Below, in pieces: positions 1-6,042 of a stretch of 8,176 nucleotides of DNA (positions are counted from its first letter, which is position 1; each line of letters opens with the position of its first letter). The notes beneath the pieces were generated by a model. The model saw nothing but the letters and a program-made list of their open reading frames with translations, did not search any database and was not told the origin of the DNA. Origin of the DNA: Actinomycetota bacterium (GTDB lineage Bacteria > Actinomycetota > Acidimicrobiia > Acidimicrobiales > Poriferisodaliceae). Location: positions 1-8,176 of the forward strand of contig PCCJ01000090.1 in the NCBI GenBank assembly GCA_002731665.1, in the 5' to 3' direction. The translations under genes were made by a program, and so were the position numbers.

Positions 1-1228
1 CTAGCTCCGCAAAACTTTTGTCGCCTGCTAAGGAATCACGTACTAACTTACCGACTACAGCGTGAGCATCTCGGAAGGGAAGCCCTTGCTCAACCAGCAG
101 CTCAGCCAAATCTGTTGCTGCCGCATACGGAGAGTCGGCCTCTAACTTCATTGCTTCGCCATTAAAGTCTAAAGTTTGGATCATCCCTCTTAAAGCCAAC
201 AGAGTTAACCGAGCCGTGTCGCAGCTGTCAAACAATGGTTCTTTGTCTTCTTGAAGGTCTTTGTTGTAGGCCAGGGGGAGACCTTTTTGTGTTGCTAGAA
301 AACCAGTCAAATTACCGATTAAGCGACCAGCCTTGCCACGGGCTAATTCCGCGATATCTGGATTTTTCTTCTGTGGCATCATCGATGATCCAGTGGAAAA
401 CGCATCATCCAAAGTGATGAAGGAAAATTCAGACGATGCCCACATAACTAGCTCTTCGCCAAGTTTCGACAGGTGAATGCCGAGTGTTGTCAGCGCGTAT
501 AAAACATCAGCGACAAAATCTCGGTCAGAGACTGCGTCCAGGGAGTTTTCAAATAACTGATCAAACCCAAGATCCGCAGCAGTAAAAGCCGGATTCAGCG
601 GCAGGGACGAGCCTGCCAAGGCACCGGCTCCCAAGACCGAGACATCAGTTCTTCGCTTCGCGTCTTTCATTCTGTCGATATCTCTGAGCAACATCCAGCA
701 GTAAGCCGCAAGGTGATGCGCTAATGACACGGGTTGGGCCTGTTGCATATGCGTATAACCCGGCAGGTAAATAGCTTCAGCGTGAGCTTCTTCTGCTCTT
801 ATGCGAATCACCGCAATTAATTCAAACGCTAAAGACACTAAGTCATCAATCTCAGACTTAACAAAAAGCCGTACGTCGTTAGCTACCTGATCGTTTCTGC
901 TTCGCCCTGTATGCATTTTCGCTGATGCTGGCGCTAGCTCAGTTGCTCTGCGCTCTACTGCCGTATGGATATCTTCATCGTTGGCAGCCCACTGAATCGT
1001 ACCTTCAGCAATTTCATTCTCTACTTGCAACAACGCAGCCATAATCGCATCAAGTTCTTCATTATCGATGAGGCCAACGCTTTCCAACATCCGAACGTGT
1101 GATCGAGAACCTGCGATATCTTCCCGGAACATTCTTTGATCGAATGGCAACGAGTCATTTAGTTTTTGAAGAGCTTCGGCTGGCCCACCGGCAAACCGAC
1201 CATGCCAAAGCGTATTTCCATTAGTCAT
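1..1228 (-). CDS. argH: Argininosuccinate lyase, C-terminus beyond the window
   Basis: Cleaves argininosuccinate to L-arginine and fumarate, the last step of arginine synthesis, in the cytosol; family members are homotetramers with active sites built from several subunits. Translating the minus strand from the ATG at 1226-1228 gives 409 uninterrupted codons. Visible motifs are HTGRSRNDQV (residues 106-115), the GYTHMQQAQP block (157-166) with the conserved His160, and the fumarase/lyase superfamily signature GSSMMPQKKNP (280-290), which carries the catalytic-loop serine. The family is usually about 460-480 residues, so roughly 50-70 residues lie left of position 1. The start is supported by a GGAG seven bases upstream and by the typical N-terminus (LWHGRF). 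It is the sixth arg gene of the operon, 36 bases after argR. argG, which makes its substrate and commonly sits just before argH in actinobacteria, is absent here. Confidence 0.97.
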   Translation of the reverse strand, partial: MTNGNTLWHGRFAGGPAEALQKLNDSLPFDQRMFREDIAGSRSHVRMLESVGLIDNEELDAIMAALLQVENEIAEGTIQWAANDEDIHTAVERRATELAPASAKMHTGRSRNDQVANDVRLFVKSEIDDLVSLAFELIAVIRIRAEEAHAEAIYLPGYTHMQQAQPVSLAHHLAAYCWMLLRDIDRMKDAKRRTDVSVLGAGALAGSSLPLNPAFTAADLGFDQLFENSLDAVSDRDFVADVLYALTTLGIHLSKLGEELVMWASSEFSFITLDDAFSTGSSMMPQKKNPDIAELARGKAGRLIGNLTGFLATQKGLPLAYNKDLQEDKEPLFDSCDTARLTLLALRGMIQTLDFNGEAMKLEADSPYAAATDLAELLVEQGLPFRDAHAVVGKLVRDSLAGDKSFAEL

Positions 1229-1235
1229 GTGACGT

Positions 1236-1239
1236 CTCC
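1236..1239 (-). promoter_or_regulatory. Ribosome binding site of argH
   Basis: GGAG on the minus strand, seven bases before the argH ATG and inside the 36-base argR-argH gap. It fixes the argH start and shows that argH has its own initiation signal rather than depending on overlap with argR. I see no promoter or hairpin in the gap. Confidence 0.7.
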
Positions 1240-1264
1240 ATCGAGGTACGTAGGTTTATAAGGC

Positions 1265-1726
1265 TCATAAGCCAGACAGATACTTAAGATTCGAAGCAAT
1301 GTTATTTCCTCCTGCTTCTTCACTAGCAATAACTATGATGGTGTCATCCCCCGCTATTGTGCCAATGACTCCCTCTATTCCACTTCTATCGATAGCTGAA
1401 GCAACAACATGAGCCGATCCTGGAGGGGTTTTGAGCACGACGATATTGTTGGATTGACTTATCTGAACTACCCACTCGCTACAAACTCTCCGCAGGGTCT
1501 CAACGGGAACAACTCTCTCTGACGTTAATTCAGGAATTGCGTAGACAGTTTTGCCGCCGACTCGCATTTTCACAGCACCCAACTCTTCCAAGTCTCGACT
1601 TACTGTGGCTTGTGTTGCTTCGATGTTTTCTTGGCTTAGCAAATCCACTAATTGAACTTGGTTCTCGACTGTCTCTTCAGACAAAATACGCTGAATCAGA
1701 TGCTGTCGTTGGAACTTACTGGTCAT
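1265..1726 (-). CDS. argR: Arginine repressor ArgR
   Basis: Arginine-responsive transcriptional regulator; in the family, hexamers bind arginine and then palindromic ARG boxes to repress biosynthesis genes. The chosen ATG (1724-1726) gives 153 residues, within the family's usual 150-170. The N-terminal winged helix-turn-helix spans about residues 5-65, with the recognition segment ATQATVSRDLEELGAVKM (37-54). The C-terminal oligomerisation and arginine-binding domain (about 80-153) contains GTIAGDDT (122-129), whose paired aspartates contact arginine in known structures. The frame stays open to an ATG at 1753, which would add nine residues (MACSAGNSG) lying entirely within argF. I prefer the inner ATG because it forms a 4-base ATGA overlap with the argF stop and starts where family members start. 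Its place inside the operon, together with box-like palindromes upstream of argC, suggests autoregulation. Confidence 0.95.
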   Translation of the reverse strand: MTSKFQRQHLIQRILSEETVENQVQLVDLLSQENIEATQATVSRDLEELGAVKMRVGGKTVYAIPELTSERVVPVETLRRVCSEWVVQISQSNNIVVLKTPPGSAHVVASAIDRSGIEGVIGTIAGDDTIIVIASEEAGGNNIASNLKYLSGL

Positions 1727-2622
1727 GCCGGAGTTACCTGCTGAGCAAGCCATACGAGTAGGCCACGGGCGCTATGCATCCGGTTCTCAGCTTGGACAAA
1801 GACCTTACTGCGGGGCCCTTCAATAACTTCATTGGTAACTTCCTCTCCACGGTGGACAGGCAAACAGTGCATAAAAAGACTGCGGTTGCTGGCTCTTGAC
1901 ATCAACGCAGCATCTACTCTGTACTGGCCGAAGGCATCCAATCGAGCTGACCGTTCACTCTCTTGCCCCATGGATGTCCAAACATCTGTGTAGACAACGT
2001 CGGAACCTTGAACAGCTTCAATAGGATCGCTTGTTACTGTAAGTTTGCCCCCCGCAGAAAGAACCCGCTCGACATCTAGATCACTGGGCCCGTAACCGGG
2101 CGGAGATGCTACCGAGGTCTCTATTCCTAGCATTGAACATCCAATAGCAAGTGACCGCCAAACGTTATTTGCATCTCCGACGTAAGCCACACGATCTATG
2201 TCCCGTAAACCAATTTCTTGTTCCATGGTAAGCAGATCAGCAAGAGCCTGCATCGGGTGCGCCTCATCGGATAGCAAGTTCACAATTGGCATCACATCTA
2301 TTGCCGCCATTCGCTCTAACCGTCCATGATCAAAGACGCGAGCTGCTAGCACAGCGTGGTAACACGCCATTACCCTCACGACATCTTCCGCAGTTTCGCG
2401 TACATCAATACCAAGTTCTTCTGGCTGGATATAAACTGGGTGGCCTCCTAACTGATTAACGGCCATTTCCATTGAGTTTCGAGTCCGACCAGACGGTTTT
2501 TCAAATATGAGAGCTACTCCTTTAGCGTTCAAGACCTTCGGAGAAGCTTCTGCCAACGAAAGGGCAATGACTTTTTTTAATTCGCTTGGATTCAAGTCAT
2601 CAATTTCTAACAGATGCCTCAT
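1723..2622 (-). CDS. argF: Ornithine carbamoyltransferase
   Basis: Transfers the carbamoyl group from carbamoyl phosphate to L-ornithine to make citrulline; a cytosolic trimer in the family. The 299-residue product is slightly short of the usual 300-335 but complete. The carbamoyl-phosphate signature reads FEKPSGRT (residues 40-47), matching the family pattern F-x-[EK]-x-S-[GT]-R-T; the glycine replaces the more usual threonine. HPMQ (122-125) completes the carbamoyl-phosphate site. DVWTSMGQE (213-221) carries the ornithine-binding SMG, and HCLP (252-255) has the catalytic cysteine. DVW..SMG and HCLP mark it as an ornithine rather than aspartate enzyme. The start overlaps the argD stop as TAATG and has a strong GGAGG six bases upstream. 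The end overlaps the preferred argR start by four bases, so argD, argF and argR are probably translationally coupled. Confidence 0.97.
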   Translation of the reverse strand: MRHLLEIDDLNPSELKKVIALSLAEASPKVLNAKGVALIFEKPSGRTRNSMEMAVNQLGGHPVYIQPEELGIDVRETAEDVVRVMACYHAVLAARVFDHGRLERMAAIDVMPIVNLLSDEAHPMQALADLLTMEQEIGLRDIDRVAYVGDANNVWRSLAIGCSMLGIETSVASPPGYGPSDLDVERVLSAGGKLTVTSDPIEAVQGSDVVYTDVWTSMGQESERSARLDAFGQYRVDAALMSRASNRSLFMHCLPVHRGEEVTNEVIEGPRSKVFVQAENRMHSARGLLVWLAQQVTPA

Positions 2623-3830
2623 TATTCGCCTCCAAGGACATTCGTTAAAATTTGGATTGCCTCATCGATGTGCTCGTGGCTCACATTCAACGGTGGGGCC
2701 AGTCGCAAAGCACTTGCAGTCACACCGTTAACCACTAATCCTGCTTCAAGACAGCTCAAGGCAATTTCTCCAGCACTTTTACCGATTGCAGCGGTATCAA
2801 TCTCAGCGGCAATCAGCAGACCTAAGCCCCGAGCGTCCAACACATGTGGAACGGTCAAAAGCTTGCCCATTAATTCATCTCCAGCATTCTTTGCCAGCTG
2901 GGGAGCATCTATGGCTTCCATCGTACGTAAAACCGCGCGAGCTGCAGAAGCAGCAAGAGGTTGCCCTCCGAACGTAGTTGCATGCTCCCCCGCCGTAAAA
3001 GCCACTTCTTTTTTCGCCCAGATAGCACCGATCGGCACACCGTTTCCCAAAGCTTTAGCCATGGTCACAACATCAGGGCGCACATCACCTTCTGGATCAA
3101 AATAATGTTGCCATCCGAACCACTTACCCGTTCTTCCTAGACCAGTTTGAACCTCATCAATCATCATCAAAAGGTTGTGCTTGTCGCACAATGTCCTGAC
3201 CTCCGCTAGGTAGTCCGCGTCGGCCACATTCACCCCACCTTCACCTTGCACGGCCTCAAGTAAAACAGCTGCACATGAAGAATCAATTGCGCGTTCTAAT
3301 GCCTCTATATCGTTATAGGGGACATGGCGAAACCCGTCCGGGAGAGGTTGAAAAGCGCCATGCATTTCTAATTTGCCAGTTGCGTGCAAAGTTGCAAGAG
3401 TACGGCCGTGGAAAGATTTGAGGGCACTAACAACTACGTGCCGCCCATCGCCGCCATTTTTACGGGCTAACTTTATAGCCCCTTCTATGGACTCAGCACC
3501 GCTATTACAAAAAAAGACTTGACCTCGCCCACCCTGCAAGCGATTAATAGTTGACGCCACTTCAAGACCTGGCGCTGTTTCAAAAAGGTTAGAGACATGC
3601 AGTAAAGTACGCGCCTGCTCGGCTATGGCATCAGCTACTGCAGGATGAGAATGCCCAAGCGATGTAACTGCTAGGCCGCATAAGAAATCTAAGTACCGTT
3701 TTCCTTCGCGGTCAAAAAGTTCAGTACCGCTGCCTCGAACAAACTGGACTGGAGGTATCCCGTACGTTCTCATTAACGGATAGCTATCAAGGCCTTCAGC
3801 TGCGATTGTTTTCGTGTTCATTGAATCCAT
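2622..3830 (-). CDS. argD: Acetylornithine aminotransferase
   Basis: PLP-dependent class III aminotransferase that converts N-acetylglutamate 5-semialdehyde and glutamate to N-acetylornithine and 2-oxoglutarate; relatives can also serve as succinyldiaminopimelate aminotransferase in lysine synthesis. The 402 residues match the family length. Visible elements are NSGAESIEGAIKLAR (109-123, phosphate-binding region), FHGRT (140-144), the cofactor-contacting IDEVQTG (224-230), and the Schiff-base lysine Lys259 in MAKALGNGVPIGA. The usual GGNP after the TTF motif reads GGQP (288-291), a mild substitution. The start is uncertain between the ATG at 3830 and another three codons in (3821); neither has a clear Shine-Dalgarno, and conserved sequence begins only near residue 17. 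It lies 29 bases after argB and overlaps the argF start by one base. Confidence 0.96.
   Translation of the reverse strand: MDSMNTKTIAAEGLDSYPLMRTYGIPPVQFVRGSGTELFDREGKRYLDFLCGLAVTSLGHSHPAVADAIAEQARTLLHVSNLFETAPGLEVASTINRLQGGRGQVFFCNSGAESIEGAIKLARKNGGDGRHVVVSALKSFHGRTLATLHATGKLEMHGAFQPLPDGFRHVPYNDIEALERAIDSSCAAVLLEAVQGEGGVNVADADYLAEVRTLCDKHNLLMMIDEVQTGLGRTGKWFGWQHYFDPEGDVRPDVVTMAKALGNGVPIGAIWAKKEVAFTAGEHATTFGGQPLAASAARAVLRTMEAIDAPQLAKNAGDELMGKLLTVPHVLDARGLGLLIAAEIDTAAIGKSAGEIALSCLEAGLVVNGVTASALRLAPPLNVSHEHIDEAIQILTNVLGGE
2629..2635 (-). promoter_or_regulatory. Ribosome binding site of argF
   Basis: TTGGAGG on the minus strand, ending six bases before the argF ATG and lying inside the last codons of argD. 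It is the strongest Shine-Dalgarno sequence among the gene starts in this window and settles the argF start at 2622. Confidence 0.8.
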
Positions 3831-3859
3831 CTTTCGAGAAAAATTGCGGATCTAGAGCA

Positions 3860-4807
3860 TTAGGGAACGATCATCGTCCCAATACCTAAATCAGTGAAAA
3901 GTTCGAGGAGCGAAACGTGCGGGACGCGTCCGTCTAGAAGGTGAGCACTAGAAACACCGTTTTCAACGGCTCGCACGCAGGCTTCAATTTTCGGGATCAT
4001 TCCACCGCTAAGTAGGCCAGAATCTATTTTCTCTTGCAACTCAGAAATAGTGGCTCTCCTAATCAACGATTTATCATCGTCGAAGTCTTCATACAGCCCA
4101 GCTACATCGGTAAGGTAAACTATTTTTTCTGCTTGTAGGGCTTCTGCTACAGCACCAGCAACAGTATCCGCATTTATGTTGTAAGCCTGACCGGTAGCGT
4201 CCGCACCGATTGTGGACATAACTGGTATCAGACCCTCAGAGAGTAGCTTCACTAAAAGCGTTGGGTTTATCGAAGAAACGTCACCAACGAAACCCAATTC
4301 GGGGTTGCGTGCAGCAGCCGTAATTAAACCACCGTCTTCACCGCTAACACCCACGGCGTGAGGGCCATGGACATTGATTGCTCCAACAATGTCACGATTC
4401 ACTTTGCCAACGAGCACCATACGGGCAATGTCCAAGGTCTCAGCGTCTGTTACTCGCAGGCCATCACGAAATTCAGACTTTTTGCCCAACTTCTCCATCA
4501 GAGCACCTATCTGGGGACCTCCGCCGTGAACGACGACGGGCAAGATCCCGACCTGCTGCATCAGAACGATGTCTTCAGCGAAACGCATAGATACGCTGTC
4601 ATCTGCCATCGCGTTGCCACCGTATTTAATAACAACGATTTTACCCCTCCAACGCTGTATGTAAGGAAGGATTTCGATCAAAAATTGAGCGTTGTCTAAG
4701 TGCTCCTCGATAGAACGATTTTCACTAGGCATTTCTTTTTCGTCAGAATCACTCACTAGTCGCAAAGTCCCAGCAACTCCTTTATCGGTAGAATCGTTGT
4801 CACTCAT
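3860..4807 (-). CDS. argB: Acetylglutamate kinase, probably arginine-inhibited
   Basis: Phosphorylates N-acetyl-L-glutamate with ATP, the second step of arginine synthesis. Amino acid kinase fold motifs are KYGGNAM (residues 61-67, ATP phosphate lysine), HGGGP (94-98), the acetylglutamate-binding NINADTVA (210-217) and GGMIPKI (268-274). A helix before the kinase core (about 32-50, ending ALPY-like ILPYIQ) and the C-terminal HLLDGRVPH...LFTDLGIGTMI (289-313) are the features of hexameric, arginine-sensitive family members, so feedback inhibition is inferred. The full open frame gives 315 residues, about 20 more than usual, because of an acidic, low-complexity 25-residue N-terminus. The ATG at codon 26 (4730-4732) would give 290, the typical size. 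No start has a good Shine-Dalgarno at ideal spacing, so the start is unresolved. The gap to argC is 21 bases, where argJ is often found. Confidence 0.95.
   Translation of the reverse strand: MSDNDSTDKGVAGTLRLVSDSDEKEMPSENRSIEEHLDNAQFLIEILPYIQRWRGKIVVIKYGGNAMADDSVSMRFAEDIVLMQQVGILPVVVHGGGPQIGALMEKLGKKSEFRDGLRVTDAETLDIARMVLVGKVNRDIVGAINVHGPHAVGVSGEDGGLITAAARNPELGFVGDVSSINPTLLVKLLSEGLIPVMSTIGADATGQAYNINADTVAGAVAEALQAEKIVYLTDVAGLYEDFDDDKSLIRRATISELQEKIDSGLLSGGMIPKIEACVRAVENGVSSAHLLDGRVPHVSLLELFTDLGIGTMIVP
4777..4783 (-). promoter_or_regulatory. Shine-Dalgarno-like AAAGGAG inside the 5' end of argB
   Basis: AAAGGAG lies at codons 9-11 of the longest argB frame. It is followed 11 bases later by an in-frame TTG (codon 15) and 20 bases later by an in-frame GTG (codon 18). 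The spacing is long for either, so it is only a candidate, but it is a better ribosome-binding match than anything before the first ATG. It bears on whether argB starts downstream of 4807. Confidence 0.3.
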
Positions 4808-4828
4808 CTAATACCCAGCATCCATTAA

Positions 4829-5854
4829 TCACGGCATAAGTCCCAAGGAAGGCAATCCAGTTGTTTCTTTAATACCCAGCGCTAAATTAGCGCATTGAAG
4901 AGCTGCTCCTGAAGCCCCTTTAACGAGATTGTCTAACGCACTTATCACAATCAGCCATCCAGTCCGATCATCAACGCGGGCTGTGAGGTGAACGGTATTC
5001 GCACCTAACGTCGACTTAGTCGAGGGTGGTGTTTCGTCAACGTATATAAAAGGTTCATCGTCATAAGCGTGATGAAGTACCTGCATAGCATCGGCAGACG
5101 TAAAAGTGTCGTTCGCTGGACGAGCGTAGCAAGTCGCTAGTATTCCTCGGACCATGGGCGCAAGGTGCGGAGTGAACAGAACCTCACACCCAATTTCTTG
5201 TTCTATCTCAGGCGTGTGTCGATGATCTAACAAGCCATACGCTGCGAAGTTCTCGTCTACCGCCGCGAATGTTGTATTTGCCTTTGGTGCCCTTCCCGCC
5301 CCGCTAACTCCGCTAGCCGCATCCACGATTACGCCTTTACTTTCTATATAGCCCCCATTTGAAAATGGCGACAAAGCAATAATCGCTGCCGATGGATAGC
5401 ACCCAGGCACCGCTATTCCTTTAGCGCCCGGCATCGAGTCTCTATAAAGTTCAGGAAGGCCATAGACAAAGTCGTCCAGAAGCTTTGGCGCCGAATGGTC
5501 CATTCCGTACCACTTTGGATATAACGCTGGATTTTTGAGTCGAAAATCAGACCCTAAGTCCAAAACGCAGCCAACTTTTCCATAGAGATCATCAACAACT
5601 GGCTGACTAGCCATGTGCGGAAGGCCTAAGAAGACAGCGTCGAGGCCTAAAAAATTTTTAGGGCTATAGACAGAAAACACCAATTCTCCGTAGGCTGCGG
5701 CCAAGCTCGGGTACAAATCACGAACCCTTGTACCTGCTTGGCTATCACCAGTTATCGCAACCAGCTCTAAGTCCGGATGCCCTGCTATCAGCCTCATTAG
5801 TTCCGCACCGGTAAAACCCGATGCACCAACGATTCCAACGCGCGCTCGCTCCAT
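4829..5854 (-). CDS. argC: N-acetyl-gamma-glutamyl-phosphate reductase
   Basis: NADPH-dependent reduction of N-acetylglutamyl 5-phosphate to the semialdehyde, the third step of arginine synthesis. The 341 residues match the family. The N-terminal Rossmann fold opens with GIVGASGFTG (7-16, a GxxGxxG nucleotide loop). The catalytic cysteine is Cys152 in VPGCYPSA, where a serine replaces the usual threonine. SGVSGAGR (181-188) is the conserved substrate-loop region, and the general-base histidine is His213 in the HRHTPE block. The glycine-rich DNLVKGASGAALQ (308-320) is the standard C-terminal dimer segment. It is the first gene of the arg operon. The ATG is chosen because the protein begins directly at the Rossmann strand and because a probable -10 element sits only seven bases upstream, with no Shine-Dalgarno, suggesting a leaderless start. 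Confidence 0.97.
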   Translation of the reverse strand: MERARVGIVGASGFTGAELMRLIAGHPDLELVAITGDSQAGTRVRDLYPSLAAAYGELVFSVYSPKNFLGLDAVFLGLPHMASQPVVDDLYGKVGCVLDLGSDFRLKNPALYPKWYGMDHSAPKLLDDFVYGLPELYRDSMPGAKGIAVPGCYPSAAIIALSPFSNGGYIESKGVIVDAASGVSGAGRAPKANTTFAAVDENFAAYGLLDHRHTPEIEQEIGCEVLFTPHLAPMVRGILATCYARPANDTFTSADAMQVLHHAYDDEPFIYVDETPPSTKSTLGANTVHLTARVDDRTGWLIVISALDNLVKGASGAALQCANLALGIKETTGLPSLGLMP

Positions 5855-5861
5855 GTCTCAA

Positions 5862-5889
5862 ATCATACTACTTATGCATCTGGATGCAA
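5862..5889 (-). promoter_or_regulatory. Probable argC (arg operon) promoter
   Basis: On the minus strand a -10 element TATGAT (5862-5867) lies 16 bases from a weak -35 TTGCAT (5884-5889, only three consensus matches). The -10 ends seven bases before the argC ATG, so transcription would begin at or next to the start codon. The -35 and the spacer lie within the ARG-box-like palindrome at 5875-5888, so a bound ArgR would block polymerase. This is a sequence-based inference. Confidence 0.6.
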
Positions 5890-5909
5890 TATTATTCATT
5901 ATTTATTCT
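5875..5909. promoter_or_regulatory. ArgR operator: cluster of ARG-box-like palindromes
   Basis: Three overlapping 14-base elements resemble ARG boxes (family consensus TGAAT-4 A/T-ATTCA; Streptomyces boxes use TGCAT-type half sites). Box 1 (5875-5888), TGCATCTGGATGCA, has perfect 6-base arms around a 2-base centre. Box 2 (5885-5898), TGCAATATTATTCA, matches 12 of 14 consensus positions. Box 3 (5896-5909), TCATTATTTATTCT, is weaker (11 of 14 on the minus strand). Boxes 1 and 3 are 21 bases apart centre to centre, the spacing of classical tandem ARG boxes. Box 1 covers the argC -35 and spacer, and the operon encodes ArgR. Confidence 0.72.
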
Positions 5910-6029
5910 TGATGAACCACTTCCCAATTCATCTACCCACCGATCTCACAAAGCTACCAAGCTCAAAAACATTCACTAATCCACGCGTCGATTCTCAGCC
6001 TTCGAGAAACTACCCGAACTTAAAGCAAC

Positions 6030-6035
6030 TAATAT
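6030..6035 (+). promoter_or_regulatory. Possible -10 element of the transporter gene
   Basis: TAATAT fits the TAnnnT pattern and ends exactly seven bases before the ATG at 6043, the same geometry as at argC. There is no Shine-Dalgarno before this ATG, so a leaderless transcript is plausible. I see no convincing -35 element 16-18 bases upstream. Confidence 0.4.
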
Positions 6036-6042
6036 CCCGAAC

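Noticed and set aside
40..47. argF carbamoyl-phosphate motif SGRTR as a defective active site (protein residues, not bases)
   Set aside because: The family signature allows glycine or threonine at this position, so it is a normal variant.
235..417. 60-codon plus-strand frame opposite argH
   Set aside because: Lies across the argH signature region in antisense; argH reads through uninterrupted on the other strand.
2614..3105. 163-codon plus-strand frame opposite argD
   Set aside because: Antisense shadow of argD; all PLP-enzyme motifs are on the minus strand and the frame has no start signal.
4358..4699. 113-codon plus-strand frame opposite argB
   Set aside because: Antisense shadow of the conserved argB kinase core.
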